Source: Spongilla lacustris (Eukaryota > Porifera > Demospongiae > Spongillida > Spongillidae). From it: DNA of 64,000 bases. The stretch is from NCBI GenBank assembly GCA_949361645.1, contig OX442425.1, forward strand, positions 5,566,884-5,630,883, read 5' to 3'. Both the position numbers and the translations under genes were made by a program. Below, one piece after another: positions 20,992-32,649 of this stretch (the stretch's first letter is position 1; the number at the start of each line of letters is the position of its first letter). Below the pieces are notes generated by a model. That model was not told where the DNA came from, did no database searches, and saw only the letters and a program-made list of their open reading frames with translations.

Positions 20992-21544
20992 TGCTATCCG
21001 CCATATTCTAACCATGGAATGACGTCAGTGCCCACTGTAAAAATATAAAACCAAACCCATAATCACTTACTGTGAACGTACAGTAATAACCAAAAGCCTC
21101 GTTTTGCCCATATCGTCTTATAGTAACTTGTGCACCAAGATGGCGGACAACTAATTAATCTTTATTTCAATGAATGTCATCGCTCACGCGATGAGAAGGG
21201 TCTATAATGAAACACATATATCCGTGCACCCAACTACTGTAAACAGGATCAATAGTATAGGACTGGTAAGTCTGGAAGAAATTCCTTAGTAGTGAAATCA
21301 TTACACTAAGCTGGAAGTATTAATTATATAGCGTCTTCGAATGGGCTTACATCACTAATAAACTTAATTTTTAACAGCAAATGACTTGCCTTCTTGGCAT
21401 GAATCTGAGTCCAGAGGTATAACTCTGATTTCAATAACAAATTAGCTATCATCCGCCCACATGTTTGCATGCACTTATATATACGTAGGCGTTAATAACG
21501 AGGTGTTGCTTGTGAACGCATACTAGCTCATTTATCACTTTACA
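20992..21544. other. Spacer with no recognised feature
   Basis: AT-rich sequence. I see no coding segment, RNA or repeat beyond the 'agggtctataatga' phrase shared with the adjacent MITE. Confidence 0.4.
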
Positions 21545-22916
21545 CCTCCCTCCCTCCCTCCCTCCCTCCCTCCCTCCCTCCCTCCCTCCCTCCCTCCCTC
21601 CCTCCCTCCCTCCCTCCCTCCCTCCCTCCCTCCCTCCCTCCCTCCCTCCCTCCCTCCCTCCCTCCCTCCCTCCCTCCCTCCCTCCCTCCCTCCCTCCCTC
21701 CCTCCCTCCCTCCCTCCCTCCCTCCCTCCCTCCCTCCCTCCCTCCCTCCCTCCCTCCCTCCCTCCCTCCCTCCCTCCCTCCCTCCCTCCCTCCCTCCCTC
21801 CCTCCCTCCCTCCCTCCCTCCCTCCCTCCCTCCCTCCCTCCCTCCCTCCCTCCCTCCCTCCCTCCCTCCCTCCCTCCCTCCCTCCCTCCCTCCCTCCCTC
21901 CCTCCCTCCCTCCCTCCCTCCCTCCCTCCCTCCCTCCCTCCCTCCCTCCCTCCCTCCCTCCCTCCCTCCCTCCCTCCCTCCCTCCCTCCCTCCCTCCCTC
22001 CCTCCCTCCCTCCCTCCCTCCCTCCCTCCCTCCCTCCCTCCCTCCCTCCCTCCCTCCCTCCCTCCCTCCCTCCCTCCCTCCCTCCCTCCCTCCCTCCCTC
22101 CCTCCCTCCCTCCCTCCCTCCCTCCCTCCCTCCCTCCCTCCCTCCCTCCCTCCCTCCCTCCCTCCCTCCCTCCCTCCCTCCCTCCCTCCCTCCCTCCCTC
22201 CCTCCCTCCCTCCCTCCCTCCCTCCCTCCCTCCCTCCCTCCCTCCCTCCCTCCCTCCCTCCCTCCCTCCCTCCCTCCCTCCCTCCCTCCCTCCCTCCCTC
22301 CCTCCCTCCCTCCCTCCCTCCCTCCCTCCCTCCCTCCCTCCCTCCCTCCCTCCCTCCCTCCCTCCCTCCCTCCCTCCCTCCCTCCCTCCCTCCCTCCCTC
22401 CCTCCCTCCCTCCCTCCCTCCCTCCCTCCCTCCCTCCCTCCCTCCCTCCCTCCCTCCCTCCCTCCCTCCCTCCCTCCCTCCCTCCCTCCCTCCCTCCCTC
22501 CCTCCCTCCCTCCCTCCCTCCCTCCCTCCCTCCCTCCCTCCCTCCCTCCCTCCCTCCCTCCCTCCCTCCCTCCCTCCCTCCCTCCCTCCCTCCCTCCCTC
22601 CCTCCCTCCCTCCCTCCCTCCCTCCCTCCCTCCCTCCCTCCCTCCCTCCCTCCCTCCCTCCCTCCCTCCCTCCCTCCCTCCCTCCCTCCCTCCCTCCCTC
22701 CCTCCCTCCCTCCCTCCCTCCCTCCCTCCCTCCCTCCCTCCCTCCCTCCCTCCCTCCCTCCCTCCCTCCCTCCCTCCCTCCCTCCCTCCCTCCCTCCCTC
22801 CCTCCCTCCCTCCCTCCCTCCCTCCCTCCCTCCCTCCCTCCCTCCCTCCCTCCCTCCCTCCCTCCCTCCCTCCCTCCCTCCCTCCCTCCCTCCCTCCCTC
22901 CCTCCCTCCCTCCCTC
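21545..22916. repeat. (CCCT)n tetranucleotide array, about 1.37 kb, perfect
   Basis: About 343 uninterrupted copies of CCCT (GGGA on the other strand), with no variant unit that I can see. Such sequence can form G-quadruplex, i-motif or triplex structures. The array ends about 200 bp before the first codon of the Ig-like receptor gene. Perfect homogeneity at this length may reflect recent expansion or an assembly artefact. Confidence 0.97.
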
Positions 22917-23115
22917 TATGCTTGCATAATACTCAGGTTAGGTCCAAAGTATATGTGCATGTTTGGAGAGCATGTGCCCACAAATATGCATTTATAATGG
23001 GAAGGTCTTCCGGGGATGAAGTAATAGCACATAAAGGGCTTCACCATCCGAATATATATACACAATGTAGATCTATAGTGCGGGCCATAGGCATAGTATA
23101 CAAAATCGACGAGAA

Positions 23116-24736
23116 ATGCAAGCCGCTGGCACGATTATCATAATTTTACTGCTGTTCATGTGTCAAAGTCTTGAATCTTCTGCGGATGTTAGTAGGTCTA
23201 CTCTTGAAAAAGAGCAAACAGATTTGTCATGTCAGCTGAAAAAAAACTCAACCATCAAGTATTATTTCCACAGCAAAGTTCGGCAACAGTATGGAATTAT
23301 TGGACTCCAGCCATACGGTATAGTGACATTAGGTCTAGATATATAACACTACCGGTTTTTTTTTTTTAATTTTATTTTTTACGTAGACAGATACGTTGAA
23401 TTGAGGGAAGGACAACTGGGTATTGTGAGTTGCTTTGGGGCCTGCCCACATGCATCTCCAATGAACGTGACATGGTGCGTGTATCTCTACAATCCCATCG
23501 AAGAGGTGAAAGTGTGCTTGAATATGAACGGTATAGTAAACCAGACGTCCTTAGCCGCTGAGTTGCAATTAGGCAAACGTTTCGCCATGAAGGAAGTAAG
23601 TTTAGTTAATACTATTAATTAAAACCATGTATTTGACGAGTATATACATTTTATAGAAGTGCGGAGCTATAAGCGCTTCATCCAGTTGTCTTTGGGTGGC
23701 TGAAGCGCCATACTACTTAAACCAAGCTTACCTCGTGTGCACAAGCCAAACGGACGGTTGCAGCAAAACTGCATTCATCGACACCAGTATTGATGGTATG
23801 TTCCCTTTGCAATCATATTTTAAAAAACAATCATTGCAGCCAAATTTCATGCAGCTAGCGTAGGGAATGTGACTATTACAGAGTTACATTCGAAACCAAA
23901 ATATCCTGTCATGGGTGAATCGGCAATCCTAAAATGCAACGCCTCCATGAGAAGTTCACTTGGGTATATTCAATGGACACACGAGAAAGAAACTTTCTAT
24001 CCGATATATGAAGACCCCTTTTGCAACTCGCGAGATTCAGCAGTAAGAAATATAAACATGCATAGCGTAATTGTATATGAATGTTAATTGTTAAATTATA
24101 TCTTATTTCTCAAGTGTTACCAAGATACTTCTCCTGGTGTGGGCGCAGCAAAATCTAAACGGATTCGGATGTATAATGTTGCGGAGTCCTACGCAATTTG
24201 TGGTGCAGTGTTAGTAAACATGGTTAGTTATCTGGTGATTGACCATGTCACCCAAGGTGATTTGGGAAAGTACTTATGCATCGCCGAGACCAAGCTAACC
24301 GCTGCCGATAAGAATGCCTCTGCAGGTCTTGAACTAAACACAGGTAGGTACATGTATATATCTCAATAAGCTTTTCATAAAAAACTGAGTTGCATGGACG
24401 GCCATGCATTTGTGCACATAAAACTTTACTATATATAGTGAACGCCAACGAAATCTTTCAACCAACTACTACATTAAATGTTAGAGAGATATTGGACTCG
24501 TCTGCTGATGGAGGTAAGGCCAGTAAGATACATCACGTATTCCTAGAGTCATTGTGTCTTTTCTTATTTTTTATTTTTATTAAGGACTAGCCCTCAGCGA
24601 GACCAAACGTGTCTCCATCAGTATTGTAGTACCTTTGTTCGTGGTAATGGTGGCAATAGTTCCAGCTGTGGGCGTTGGCGTGATAGCAGTGCATCATATT
24701 CTAAACAAAATGACATACATGCACGTGGACGTGTAA
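23116..24736 (+). CDS. Ig-like type I membrane receptor, seven exons, about 397 aa
   Basis: Exons 23,116-23,317, 23,387-23,595, 23,657-23,795, 23,855-24,042, 24,115-24,343, 24,439-24,513 and 24,585-24,736 join in one frame (1,194 nt). The introns are 59-95 bp with GT/AG borders, and some acceptors are AAG. The product has a signal peptide (residues 1-23) and a Cys-rich N-terminal domain (about 24-183). An Ig-like domain follows at about 190-320: B-strand Cys in 'AILKCNA', Trp in 'YIQW', and the F-strand 'DLGKYLC' pattern. Then come a short Ser/Thr stalk, one membrane helix at about 357-383 and a tail of about 14 residues with one Tyr. It probably acts at the cell surface in recognition or adhesion; the tiny tail suggests it signals, if at all, through a partner. 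A paralogue with the same first five exons is at 48,158-49,864. Confidence 0.85.
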
Positions 24737-25780
24737 ACGTTTGAGTGGATTTATATCATATATGTGTCACCGAAAATTTAGCCGGGAAATATGTATTGGA
24801 AATGATAGATTGACCTGCCAAATATTACCTCAGTACCATAAGTGATCCTTTTGTTAAAGCAGTAATCTATACTTTTAATACTTCGTTTCGTCGTTTGTCA
24901 GTTGCCCTTCAATTCTATATACATGTACATGTTCAGCGAAATATTCATAGTGAAGTTGCTAATGAGATCACGCATTTCCGGGTCAACTTCTGGTCTTGAT
25001 CTAGTTAGACAATCATATGTCCTTGTTTCATGTTTTCTACATTATGTCACTTTGTGGTGTTTCTATACAATCAAACATAGCTGATTAAGCGCGACGTCAG
25101 CGGTATTTAACAGATTCACGCACATGTGAAGTTCTAATATATGACGCCACCTTTTTAGGCCCGGCCAGTGGACCAAGTCTTGATCGTGCATTCACCATTA
25201 TTTGGGGCGGTGAGAATAGTGCTCGGCATCGATTCGTAATGCAATAAATATGCTAATTGTATGTGTTACACTGCCCAGACTGTCCTATTTGCATATAAGT
25301 TCAATCGCTTAGTTAGATCAGCTGAACGAAATAGGCATTAACTAGGGTATTCCATAACTTTCAAATTCCAGGTCGTCCACTTGAGAGTTCATTCCCCCCA
25401 TAAGGAAATAAGTTGCGTACACCCTACCTCTGCTCAATTTCTATCTACATGTACATTGATTTTTCAGTATACAGACATTCATAGCGCTATGGTAAACGCT
25501 AACATTGATTACTACTTTGAATGTTGTATACAATTAAATCATTTTCAAACTCAACCAACTGTAGACACTCCTAACTTACCATTCGTAAGCATTTGCCTAT
25601 CACTTCAGGCAACACACGAGATCTGCAGCTGCCTATGTCCTTCTCTTTTTACTAGGCAGCATGAGTTGGATCCGAAAAAGTCGGTCAGCTTTAGGGAATA
25701 AAGAAGGTTTTCTCTGGCAAAGAGACCTCCAACTTCAGTCTTTGTTGCTTCACTTTTTCACTGAGGGTGCATAGTTTCTG
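24737..25780. other. 3' flank and spacer after the Ig-like gene
   Basis: No coding segment is supported. An 'aataaa' at about 25,243 is a possible but distant polyadenylation signal. The 106-codon frame at 25,381-25,701 has no family resemblance or splice context that I can see. Confidence 0.35.
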
Positions 25781-25867
25781 CTTATTACTTCTCTACCTCA
25801 ACAGCATCAGTGGAGGGACCACTTTTATACACTGAAGGCTGTTCAGAATGTTCTGCCTCCTTCTCAC

Positions 25868-26880
25868 CTGTTTGTAAGCCATCCCCTGCTGCTCAGTGGA
25901 CCCCCATTCAAAGCTGGCCTTAGTCTGCCACGAGCATAAAAGCTCCACCTTTCTTTTAGCCAAAGCTGCTACCCACCCTGTAACCTCTGAAGGAGTGATT
26001 CTGCATGGCCATCCCTCAGCTGCTGACATCTCTGCAAAATGATTGATCTGCTCACTGCAGGCAATGTGCCAAGCTTTTGCAACCTATAGTCCACGGATCT
26101 TATCACACTGCCTCTCCATGCCTATAGTTCACCTTACCACACTGCTCCACCTTACCACACTGCCTCTCCATGCCTACAGTCCACCTACAGTCCACCTTAC
26201 CATACTGCCTCTCCATGCCAATGCTGTGCACTGGTGTATCATCTATGTTGCTTACCTGCTCCTCCACTGGATACTGCTGAGGGAATGACTCCTTATCAAT
26301 TCCATAGTCTCTCCTCATGGCATCCAGGCTTTTGTATCTGAACTGCTGATCTCTCTCTCACATATCAGGTTCCTTTTTCTCCCTCATTCTCTGGGCCTTC
26401 CTCATACTGCACAGGGTATTCTCCCTTAGAACAAAACATCTATCTTCTTGTCCTCATAGTACTTTGTATTCCATTTCTATCTTAGTTTCTTTCTTATTTC
26501 TGAGCCTTCAGCATACACATCAATAAACTCATTTAGCTTTGTGAACAGTTCCTTGTAGTCATCCACAGCTCTTGATTCTTCTTTGCCTGTCTCACCATAC
26601 CCAGACCCATCCTCCCAACACTGAATGTTTTCATGAACTTCTCCACCCTCCTCTGAATGATGGATACTGACAGTGTCAAGCAGCATTAAAGTACTTTGCA
26701 TATTCATGCTCTTCAAATTCCCTGACAGCCCTGGCATTGGTCACTCCAGGTGGTATCTCAGCATCCTATTTGTGGGCAGTTTGGTGGAAGGTTGGAAGTC
26801 CTTGGATGCACTTGATGCCTTGTCTCTGATTTGGGTTTTGCACCCATATACATGTACACCTAGCCTCACCACTTTTAATG
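25868..26880 (-). pseudogene. Unrecognised minus-strand exons, probably a decaying gene
   Basis: Several stretches look coding but do not join. A frame at about 26,880-26,477, with a stop near 26,740, includes 'DDYKELFTKLNEFIDVYAEG'. A second stretch, at about 26,330-26,260, ends 'FPQQYPVEEQ' before a GTAAGC donor. A third, 26,031-25,868, has a TTTGCAG acceptor, 'WPCRITPSEVTGWVAALAKR', and a GTGAGA donor. No family is recognised. Stops between the first two argue for a pseudogene. A short direct repeat ('cctctccatgcc' units) lies at 26,109-26,222 between them. Confidence 0.35.
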
Positions 26881-26899
26881 ATTTCTAAAAGAGATGAAG

Positions 26900-27529
26900 A
26901 CAAAGTATATTGTTTGCCTCTTTGGGAGATACAATAGCGACGATTAATGGTGATATGAGCTTATATATTTTTGTTTGCGTGTGTGTGTTCTCATTTGTGG
27001 GGTATTTATTTCACAACAGACACTATCTTCCTACATGTATACAGAATTTCATCTACATATGTCGATAAACAACTACCCTAGTGGACACAACCCTATTCAA
27101 CAATAAGCCCTTATTTTGCAAATACCCAATTACCCCCCTCCCACACACACACACACATTAACGTCAAATAGCGCACAGTATTAAGATATACATAATACAT
27201 GAGGACATTTTGCATAGAAATCATTTAGTACACATCATGCACATTGCAGGTTGTTTTGTATTTTATCCTTAAGGAAATCAATTCAGTGCTAGGCTTCAAA
27301 GAATATACATTTAAGATATTAATCTTACGAATGGCATACATACCAATGCACTCCTGTCCTCTCCTATTGACCTCCTTGTTACTTGCAGCCTAAACACCAA
27401 AATGGTAGAGAAATGTCAGAGTAGTAAGTGTTTGTGAGGTTTTAAAACACACTTATGGGGCAAAAAAATCAAATTCATGTGCATGTACACAGGTACTCTG
27501 GCATGAGGACGACAGATAATGACAGCTAA
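26900..27529. other. Spacer with no gene
   Basis: AT-rich sequence with a short (CA)n at about 27,140-27,158. Nothing else recognised. Confidence 0.4.
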
Positions 27530-27805
27530 TTAGGGAGGGTTGCTTTTGGACAGACATGCAACATCAGACATACAACAGTGCCAATGAGAACATAGGCATT
27601 CTTGTCTCCAGTCTGCAATTAATGATGCTATTCTCTTGTAGGATGTGGTTGCTATTGGACCCATACCTCCGGCTGTAGAGGATACCAAGGGTGAAAATGA
27701 TCTTTGTTCAATCTCTCTAACTCTTTCTTCATATTCCCTCTTCTTATTCAGTTCCGTATAGCATTTTGACATGGAGGAATTGGCATAGGATTGAGCTTGC
27801 ATCAA
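27530..27805 (-). pseudogene. C-terminal fragment of the second RT element family
   Basis: Minus-strand open frame 'YANSSMSKCYTELNKKREYE', then 'RVREIEQRSFSPLVSSTAGG' and 'ATTSYKRIASLIAD'. It lines up with the last part of the fragment at 18,702-18,850 and with the end of animal RT-element polyproteins ('KKR.Y..RV.EVEHG.FTPL.FS..GG'). Only about 90 codons survive and the flanks are non-coding, so it is a truncated relic. Confidence 0.6.
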
Positions 27806-28426
27806 AGTAGGCAGTTTGGTGGTGAAATTCTGTGCAGCAACATTAAGTTGAGTTCCTACCTATTCATTGGCAGACTTATATCTAAGGTGCTTACCCTGCA
27901 ATGGCTGCAAAGTAGGCTCTGTATCATGTACATTTGACATACTTCACTGAGGTATACATATAGCAGCTTTATGCCAAATTTGTATGTCTGACATTAAAGC
28001 GCAGTTGGCAGATAAATTCCAAAGCTATTGGCACACTTTAAAACCATATCAAATGACTGTAAAAAATAATATCCCCCCCCCCCATAATTTCAATAGGGTT
28101 TGGTGACGAGGCCAGTTTTTGTGCTGGTCATCTTTGTACTGACATTCACAATACAGGTCAATATCTAGCTACAAAACGTAATTTCTGATTTCATTCCTTT
28201 TCAGTAAAAGAAAAACTAAATTGTCAAAAATTGCACAAAGCCCCACCTCCCTCCAAAATTTCAATGCAATATTTTGTGTAACCTGGGTTTCTTATAGCCT
28301 TGAATATCTAACCTTACAAGCAGTTGCCACTTTTTTCTATGGGGCATTGTTTAAAAGAGATATAATGTGCTCTGCAATTCAGAAATTATAGTGGAACGAA
28401 ATATCATACGAAATATCATACATGTA
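27806..28426. other. Spacer left of the 8.4 kb transposon
   Basis: No gene seen. A C run lies at about 28,074-28,083. The segment directly before the transposon repeats 'cgaaatatcata' twice (about 28,396-28,420). Confidence 0.4.
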
Positions 28427-28773
28427 CAGTGGAAACCATCACACTTGCTCCTATAATTTTTTTGTACTGTTATTTTGTTCACTTGAGTATATTTCAATAA
28501 CAATGAGCTCAAATGGAAATCTGACAACGCAGGTATAGTGCACAACTATTTTTCAATATATGCTGAAAGTTAACAAGCATCACGTGACTATTTACTTTAG
28601 TTATTAACACTTGTTGTGACCCTAGTACAAAAAAAATTGTAAGCATAATTCCTTCTCCTGTAGGCAATAGATCTTAACCTAATTCTCAATATATCTAAAG
28701 AACAAGCATTAGTAACCTTTGGCCGCATCGGTTTTTAAGTCCGGTAAATAGTTACGGTAATATCGAGCTAGAT

Positions 28774-30890
28774 TAGGTACTTTAATAAATGATATGCATA
28801 GCCTAAAAGAGCAAATTGAGTGCATCAAAAATATGCTTTTGCCACGGAAAACAGATTACTATTTCAAAAGTTATAGCGTTTCAAACATTGCGTCGCGGGT
28901 GACTAACAATGTACGCAATGTGAATGAACCGCGATATAAAAAAACTGTGACCGCTTGACTTCTCCATGCAGCTACTGTAAAAGTATTCAAGATAATGATG
29001 CCATAATTGCATAAAATACAACATAGGTACTCTTTATAAGGTTCACAGGGTCAAATGCACATTACATCTAAATTTAAGTATCTCATTATATAATGTAGCT
29101 GCCAATACGACAATAGCCCGCATAGCGATATCATTATGTTCTCCCCTATTTATTCACATTCATCATTCTTCCAATGTGTAATAATTACTTTAGGAGCTTG
29201 AGACTTCTTTGATTGATTTACACATATATGTCCATTGTATAGCACATCAAGTTTTGATGATCCACATACCATTAATAACTGATCACACCCATAGCCATTG
29301 AGACATCAGGAGAGAGCTTGACCATTCACCTTAGGCAGGCATCGGGAGAGTGCAATGCCTACACTTACTTGCTACAAAGGCTATCAGCTGCAGTACAATG
29401 TGGAAATGCTGCTTTTATTATGGATTCTGTGGGCCAGCATGCAGTGGTAGGTAGACTTTTTTTCTGTATCTTTTTACTAGTATACAGTTACTTATTGTGC
29501 ATTGTTTATGCTTACCTTTATTATTTTATTATTACAAATAACTGACACGTTGGATAAAACGCTTTAATAATATTACATTAATTTATTTTTCATTATGAGA
29601 TATAACGAAACTCATTTGATTATTCCACTTCCTTTTCTGCCACACATTGCAACTTCTTTTCTATCTTCCTCCTTGAACTGTTCTCCTTCTTTAGAATCTT
29701 ATCTTTAAATTGCTGATCTTGCAATATAGAAATGTTGTGTTCATGTTGTTTACTAACTAACTTTACTCTCTGAGCTTGTCAGATGCAAAATTTAACCAGT
29801 CTATATTTTCTTGCTTGTTCTGAGAGTGTGCACACAACCATTGCATTGTTCCATTAATTTTACATTTTACGTTTCCATCATTTTTAAAATTAGATGCTTT
29901 TCTATAAAGGTAGTCAGCCAGGCCGAGGGTGCATTGTGTTCAGCAAACATACTTGAATGAGCTAAAGCTAAAGTACCTCCAAGGTAGCCATGCAACTGTA
30001 TCTATATTACACATATTACACCTTTAAGTAGCTAGTGTACTACAATATCTATTATCTTATCTTATTTTGTTCTGTTGTAGCATGCAGAATTTTGTACTTC
30101 AAGGTTCAGGGAGAACAGTAATTTTCAAACCTGCCATTTGATCCAAAGCTACTTCAATAACTGGGCATATGCTGGTTATGGGTAGATGTATTTCTCAATG
30201 TTACTGCATAGCTAGGATACACTAACATGAAAATATTGTCTTGAAAAATACGCTGTGTGGGCACCATCATAGTTTTATGATTGAGCTGTTTTTAATGATA
30301 TGGCGGTCCATGCTGTACAATACTTTCCATAACTAACGCGTGCCTTGACGAATTCGGTGCGTATTAAATAGAACTATCACACAACTCTTTGACACGTAAA
30401 CAAAATAGATTGTCTATACCTTGAAAATACAAAAAATAAGTTTAATTTCCAGGGCTCTAACACAGAAATACCAGGTTAAGCATTATTATGTCAAGCTCTA
30501 AGCAATCCAACAGTAAATACCAGTGCCGATAAATGGACCCTTGGGCACCATCCAAAGCTCATGAAATTTTATCCTGATATAGGCTAAGACCTAATAAACA
30601 TGGGAAACGCTTCCTCAAGTGAGTGCTTTAAGAATCTAGGGAATAGCTAATCGCGACCGATTACTATGGAAATCAACGAGGCACACATTTAGATACCAAG
30701 AGTGTAATGGGCAACCCCATTTGTTCTGTATTCTAGCAATATATTAAAGTCCTAAATACCTTGCAAACAACTTTACAAAGCGCTCGTCTTCTTAAGCACT
30801 CGTAAAGAAATCCTAAATACGGTCACAATTTTCGACGAGATTTAGATCACCAGTTTCCGCCTACACAAACGCAATTTATTAAAGTACCTA
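28774..30890. mobile_element. 2.1 kb DNA transposon, copy 2, inside the left arm
   Basis: Perfect inverted ends 'taggtactttaataaat' and 'atttattaaagtaccta'. The uninterrupted site survives in the right arm near 36,540-36,552 ('tatctagcttgat' on +). Flanks read 'gctagat' at 28,767-28,773 and 'gctagat' at 30,896-30,902, with 'tctag' between the right TIR and the second copy, so the duplication is slightly rearranged. It is about 95% like copy 1 at 9,598-11,762. Small indels break the minus-strand coding remnants that are longer in copy 1. Confidence 0.85.
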
Positions 30891-31000
30891 TCTAGGCTAG
30901 ATATATGCGTTTTTAGCTCGTAAAAGCTTAGCGATGCTATTTCGTAGTACGCTCTCACTGGACTGCTATTTTCGTTTCCGAGTCGTCACATGTTAGATCT

Positions 31001-31585
31001 AGTCTCGTGCCCAGACCCTAATTCCCACAGCTGCGGATGGATTACATCACCGCTACGTGGAAAGAGGGTTGTCCCGCGATTACATAACATTGTTATTCTA
31101 ACGTCGGGAGGAATGCAGTGACGTTATTTATGAATATCAACACGAATGCAATTAGTTAATTGAATAATTAATTAACGCAACTGACAGAGGAGAAAGGACA
31201 AAACGTTTCCGAACAACGCTTCGCTCGTTGTCCTTCCTCCCACCGCGCATCAAATGCCCAAGGCGTAAACGGCTTAACAAAGTGACTCCCATGCCAGTTG
31301 CAAGACATACAAAGACATCCCGATCCAGTACGATGATTGGGAAGTGTTTGTCGTATGTGTAAAACAACCCTTACGTTCACCCGCTCACTTGATCGTTCGC
31401 CGTACATCCTCCAACACCATCGCACTAAGGTATGCAATTACAGCATAGCTCGAATCTGATTGGTTCCCCAACATTCTGGTGACCGTGGACAGAATTGAGT
31501 ATAGCAGTTCACCAGACCCTCTTTCCACGTAGCGGTGATGTAATCCTTCCGCAGCTGTGGGAATCAGGGTCTGGGTACGAGACTG
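31001..31585. mobile_element. 585-bp MITE with about 70-bp TIRs
   Basis: Left end 'agtctcgtgcccagaccc' (31,001) and its inverted partner 'gggtctgggtacgagact' (ending 31,584). The inverted repeat continues inward to 'ccgctacgtggaaagagggt' at about 31,070 and its complement at about 31,514. Flanks carry 'gttagatct' on both sides (30,992-31,000 and 31,587-31,595), and the right arm of the host element has one uninterrupted copy. No coding capacity. A stray end of the same family is at about 32,550-32,565. Confidence 0.85.
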
Positions 31586-31664
31586 TGTTAGATCTACATG
31601 TATCGCGAAATCGTACTTGGGAGGCAATAGACCCTTCTTTGCCGTTAAAAAAGTGCCATCAGAG

Positions 31665-31730
31665 TAGTTGGGCGTGGCCCGCCCTTCGCGTATTGGCGCC
31701 AATACGCGATGGGCGGGCCACGCCCAACTA
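31665..31730. mobile_element. 66-bp near-perfect palindromic MITE
   Basis: Two 33-bp halves ('tagttgggcgtggcccgccc' outward) meet with no loop and a single mismatch. Flanks 'ccatcagag' (31,656-31,664) and 'ccaccagag' (31,731-31,739) look like a 9-bp duplication. The matching place in the right arm (near 36,387) has no insertion. A partial relative lies at about 57,670-57,697. Confidence 0.85.
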
Positions 31731-31833
31731 CCACCAGAGCTGAGTACCTGAAAACCTCCGCCATATCGCGATGAATTGCATTTGAAACGTCATCATTGCG
31801 TCATTTTGTATCATGAATATATTTGTAATGTGA

Positions 31834-32649
31834 TCTATATATGATCTCTGTACGAATGGATGCAAGTGCTGTTATTGACGCAATGATAGGCACTTCAATA
31901 TCGTACGTAAAATAGGTGACCGTATTATACGACAAAAATTGTGACCGAAATTTTCAATTCAGGTATTGCATAGTGACACATCGGAAGACAGCTCGCACCA
32001 GCGAAATAGTATTTTGAGTTTATTTTGGATTCTTCTTAGAAGGTACTCATATTTGTAAGTTTTTTTTGTTGTCAAATGAAATTAGACGTAATGCATCGAG
32101 TTGATGTAGGCGCGTAGAAAAATAGCCACTTGGGCTTATTAGTTTATTTCCTTTTGGCATTAAAAGACGCGACCAAAGAGATGAGGTCTTACCTCTCTGG
32201 GTTTAGTTAAACCTGTATGCTTAATACCACAACTTCCCGCTGATTCCCAAGGGGGTATCCAATAAGGCTTGCGTAGTGGCTCAAAGCGCTTCCAAATCGC
32301 TACTCTAAAGCTTTAAATTATTATTACCGTGTTGTGAAGTGGCCAATCCAGTAGAAATAGTCATGTCCTGTGAGACTAATGTATTTTTCGTTTCATATTG
32401 ATAAATCTTAAAGTATCTCTATATATAGCACACCTTATTATTCGAGAGACGCGGAAAAGCACACTGGATATTAACACATCATATTATAACCTGTCTTGGC
32501 ATAATATAGAGCTTAGGCTTGGGTAATTCCCAGAGCTATTTTCAAAGGGGTCTCGTGCCCAGACGAAAGGTACCCCCTTCTGCGTTATGACTTATTTGTT
32601 GTGTGGCTATGATATTTGGTCAATTTTATTATTCTTATTTGCAGTTAGA
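31834..32649. other. Transposon-internal 5' region with a likely intron end
   Basis: No mirrored counterpart on the right side. The segment just before the transposase ends in 'tattcttatttgcag' (32,630-32,644), a good splice acceptor. So the open codons from 32,587 to 32,644, which translate to a hydrophobic stretch, are probably intron. An upstream non-coding or short coding exon may lie here. Confidence 0.45.

Larger units (their letters stand above)
28427..31833 (+). repeat. Left terminal inverted arm, interrupted by three insertions
   Basis: Matches the reverse complement of 36,287-36,874 in the segments 28,427-28,773, 30,891-31,000, 31,586-31,664 and 31,731-31,833. The gaps are the 2.1 kb element, the 585-bp MITE and the 66-bp palindrome. 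Shared landmarks include 'cacgtgactatttactttag' and 'cgccatatcgcgatgaattg'. Confidence 0.85.

Noticed and set aside
28774..30890. hAT assignment of the 2.1 kb element
   Set aside because: Duplication reads as 7 bp with perfect TAGGTAC ends; an 8-bp reading does not fit both copies.
31152..31743. Frames of 71-105 codons on both strands
   Set aside because: They lie inside the 585-bp MITE and palindrome and follow their inverted repeats.
32587..32649. First 21 codons of the transposase frame as a signal peptide or membrane segment
   Set aside because: They end in a strong splice acceptor ('ttatttgcag') and look like intron; the next ATG starts a soluble protein.
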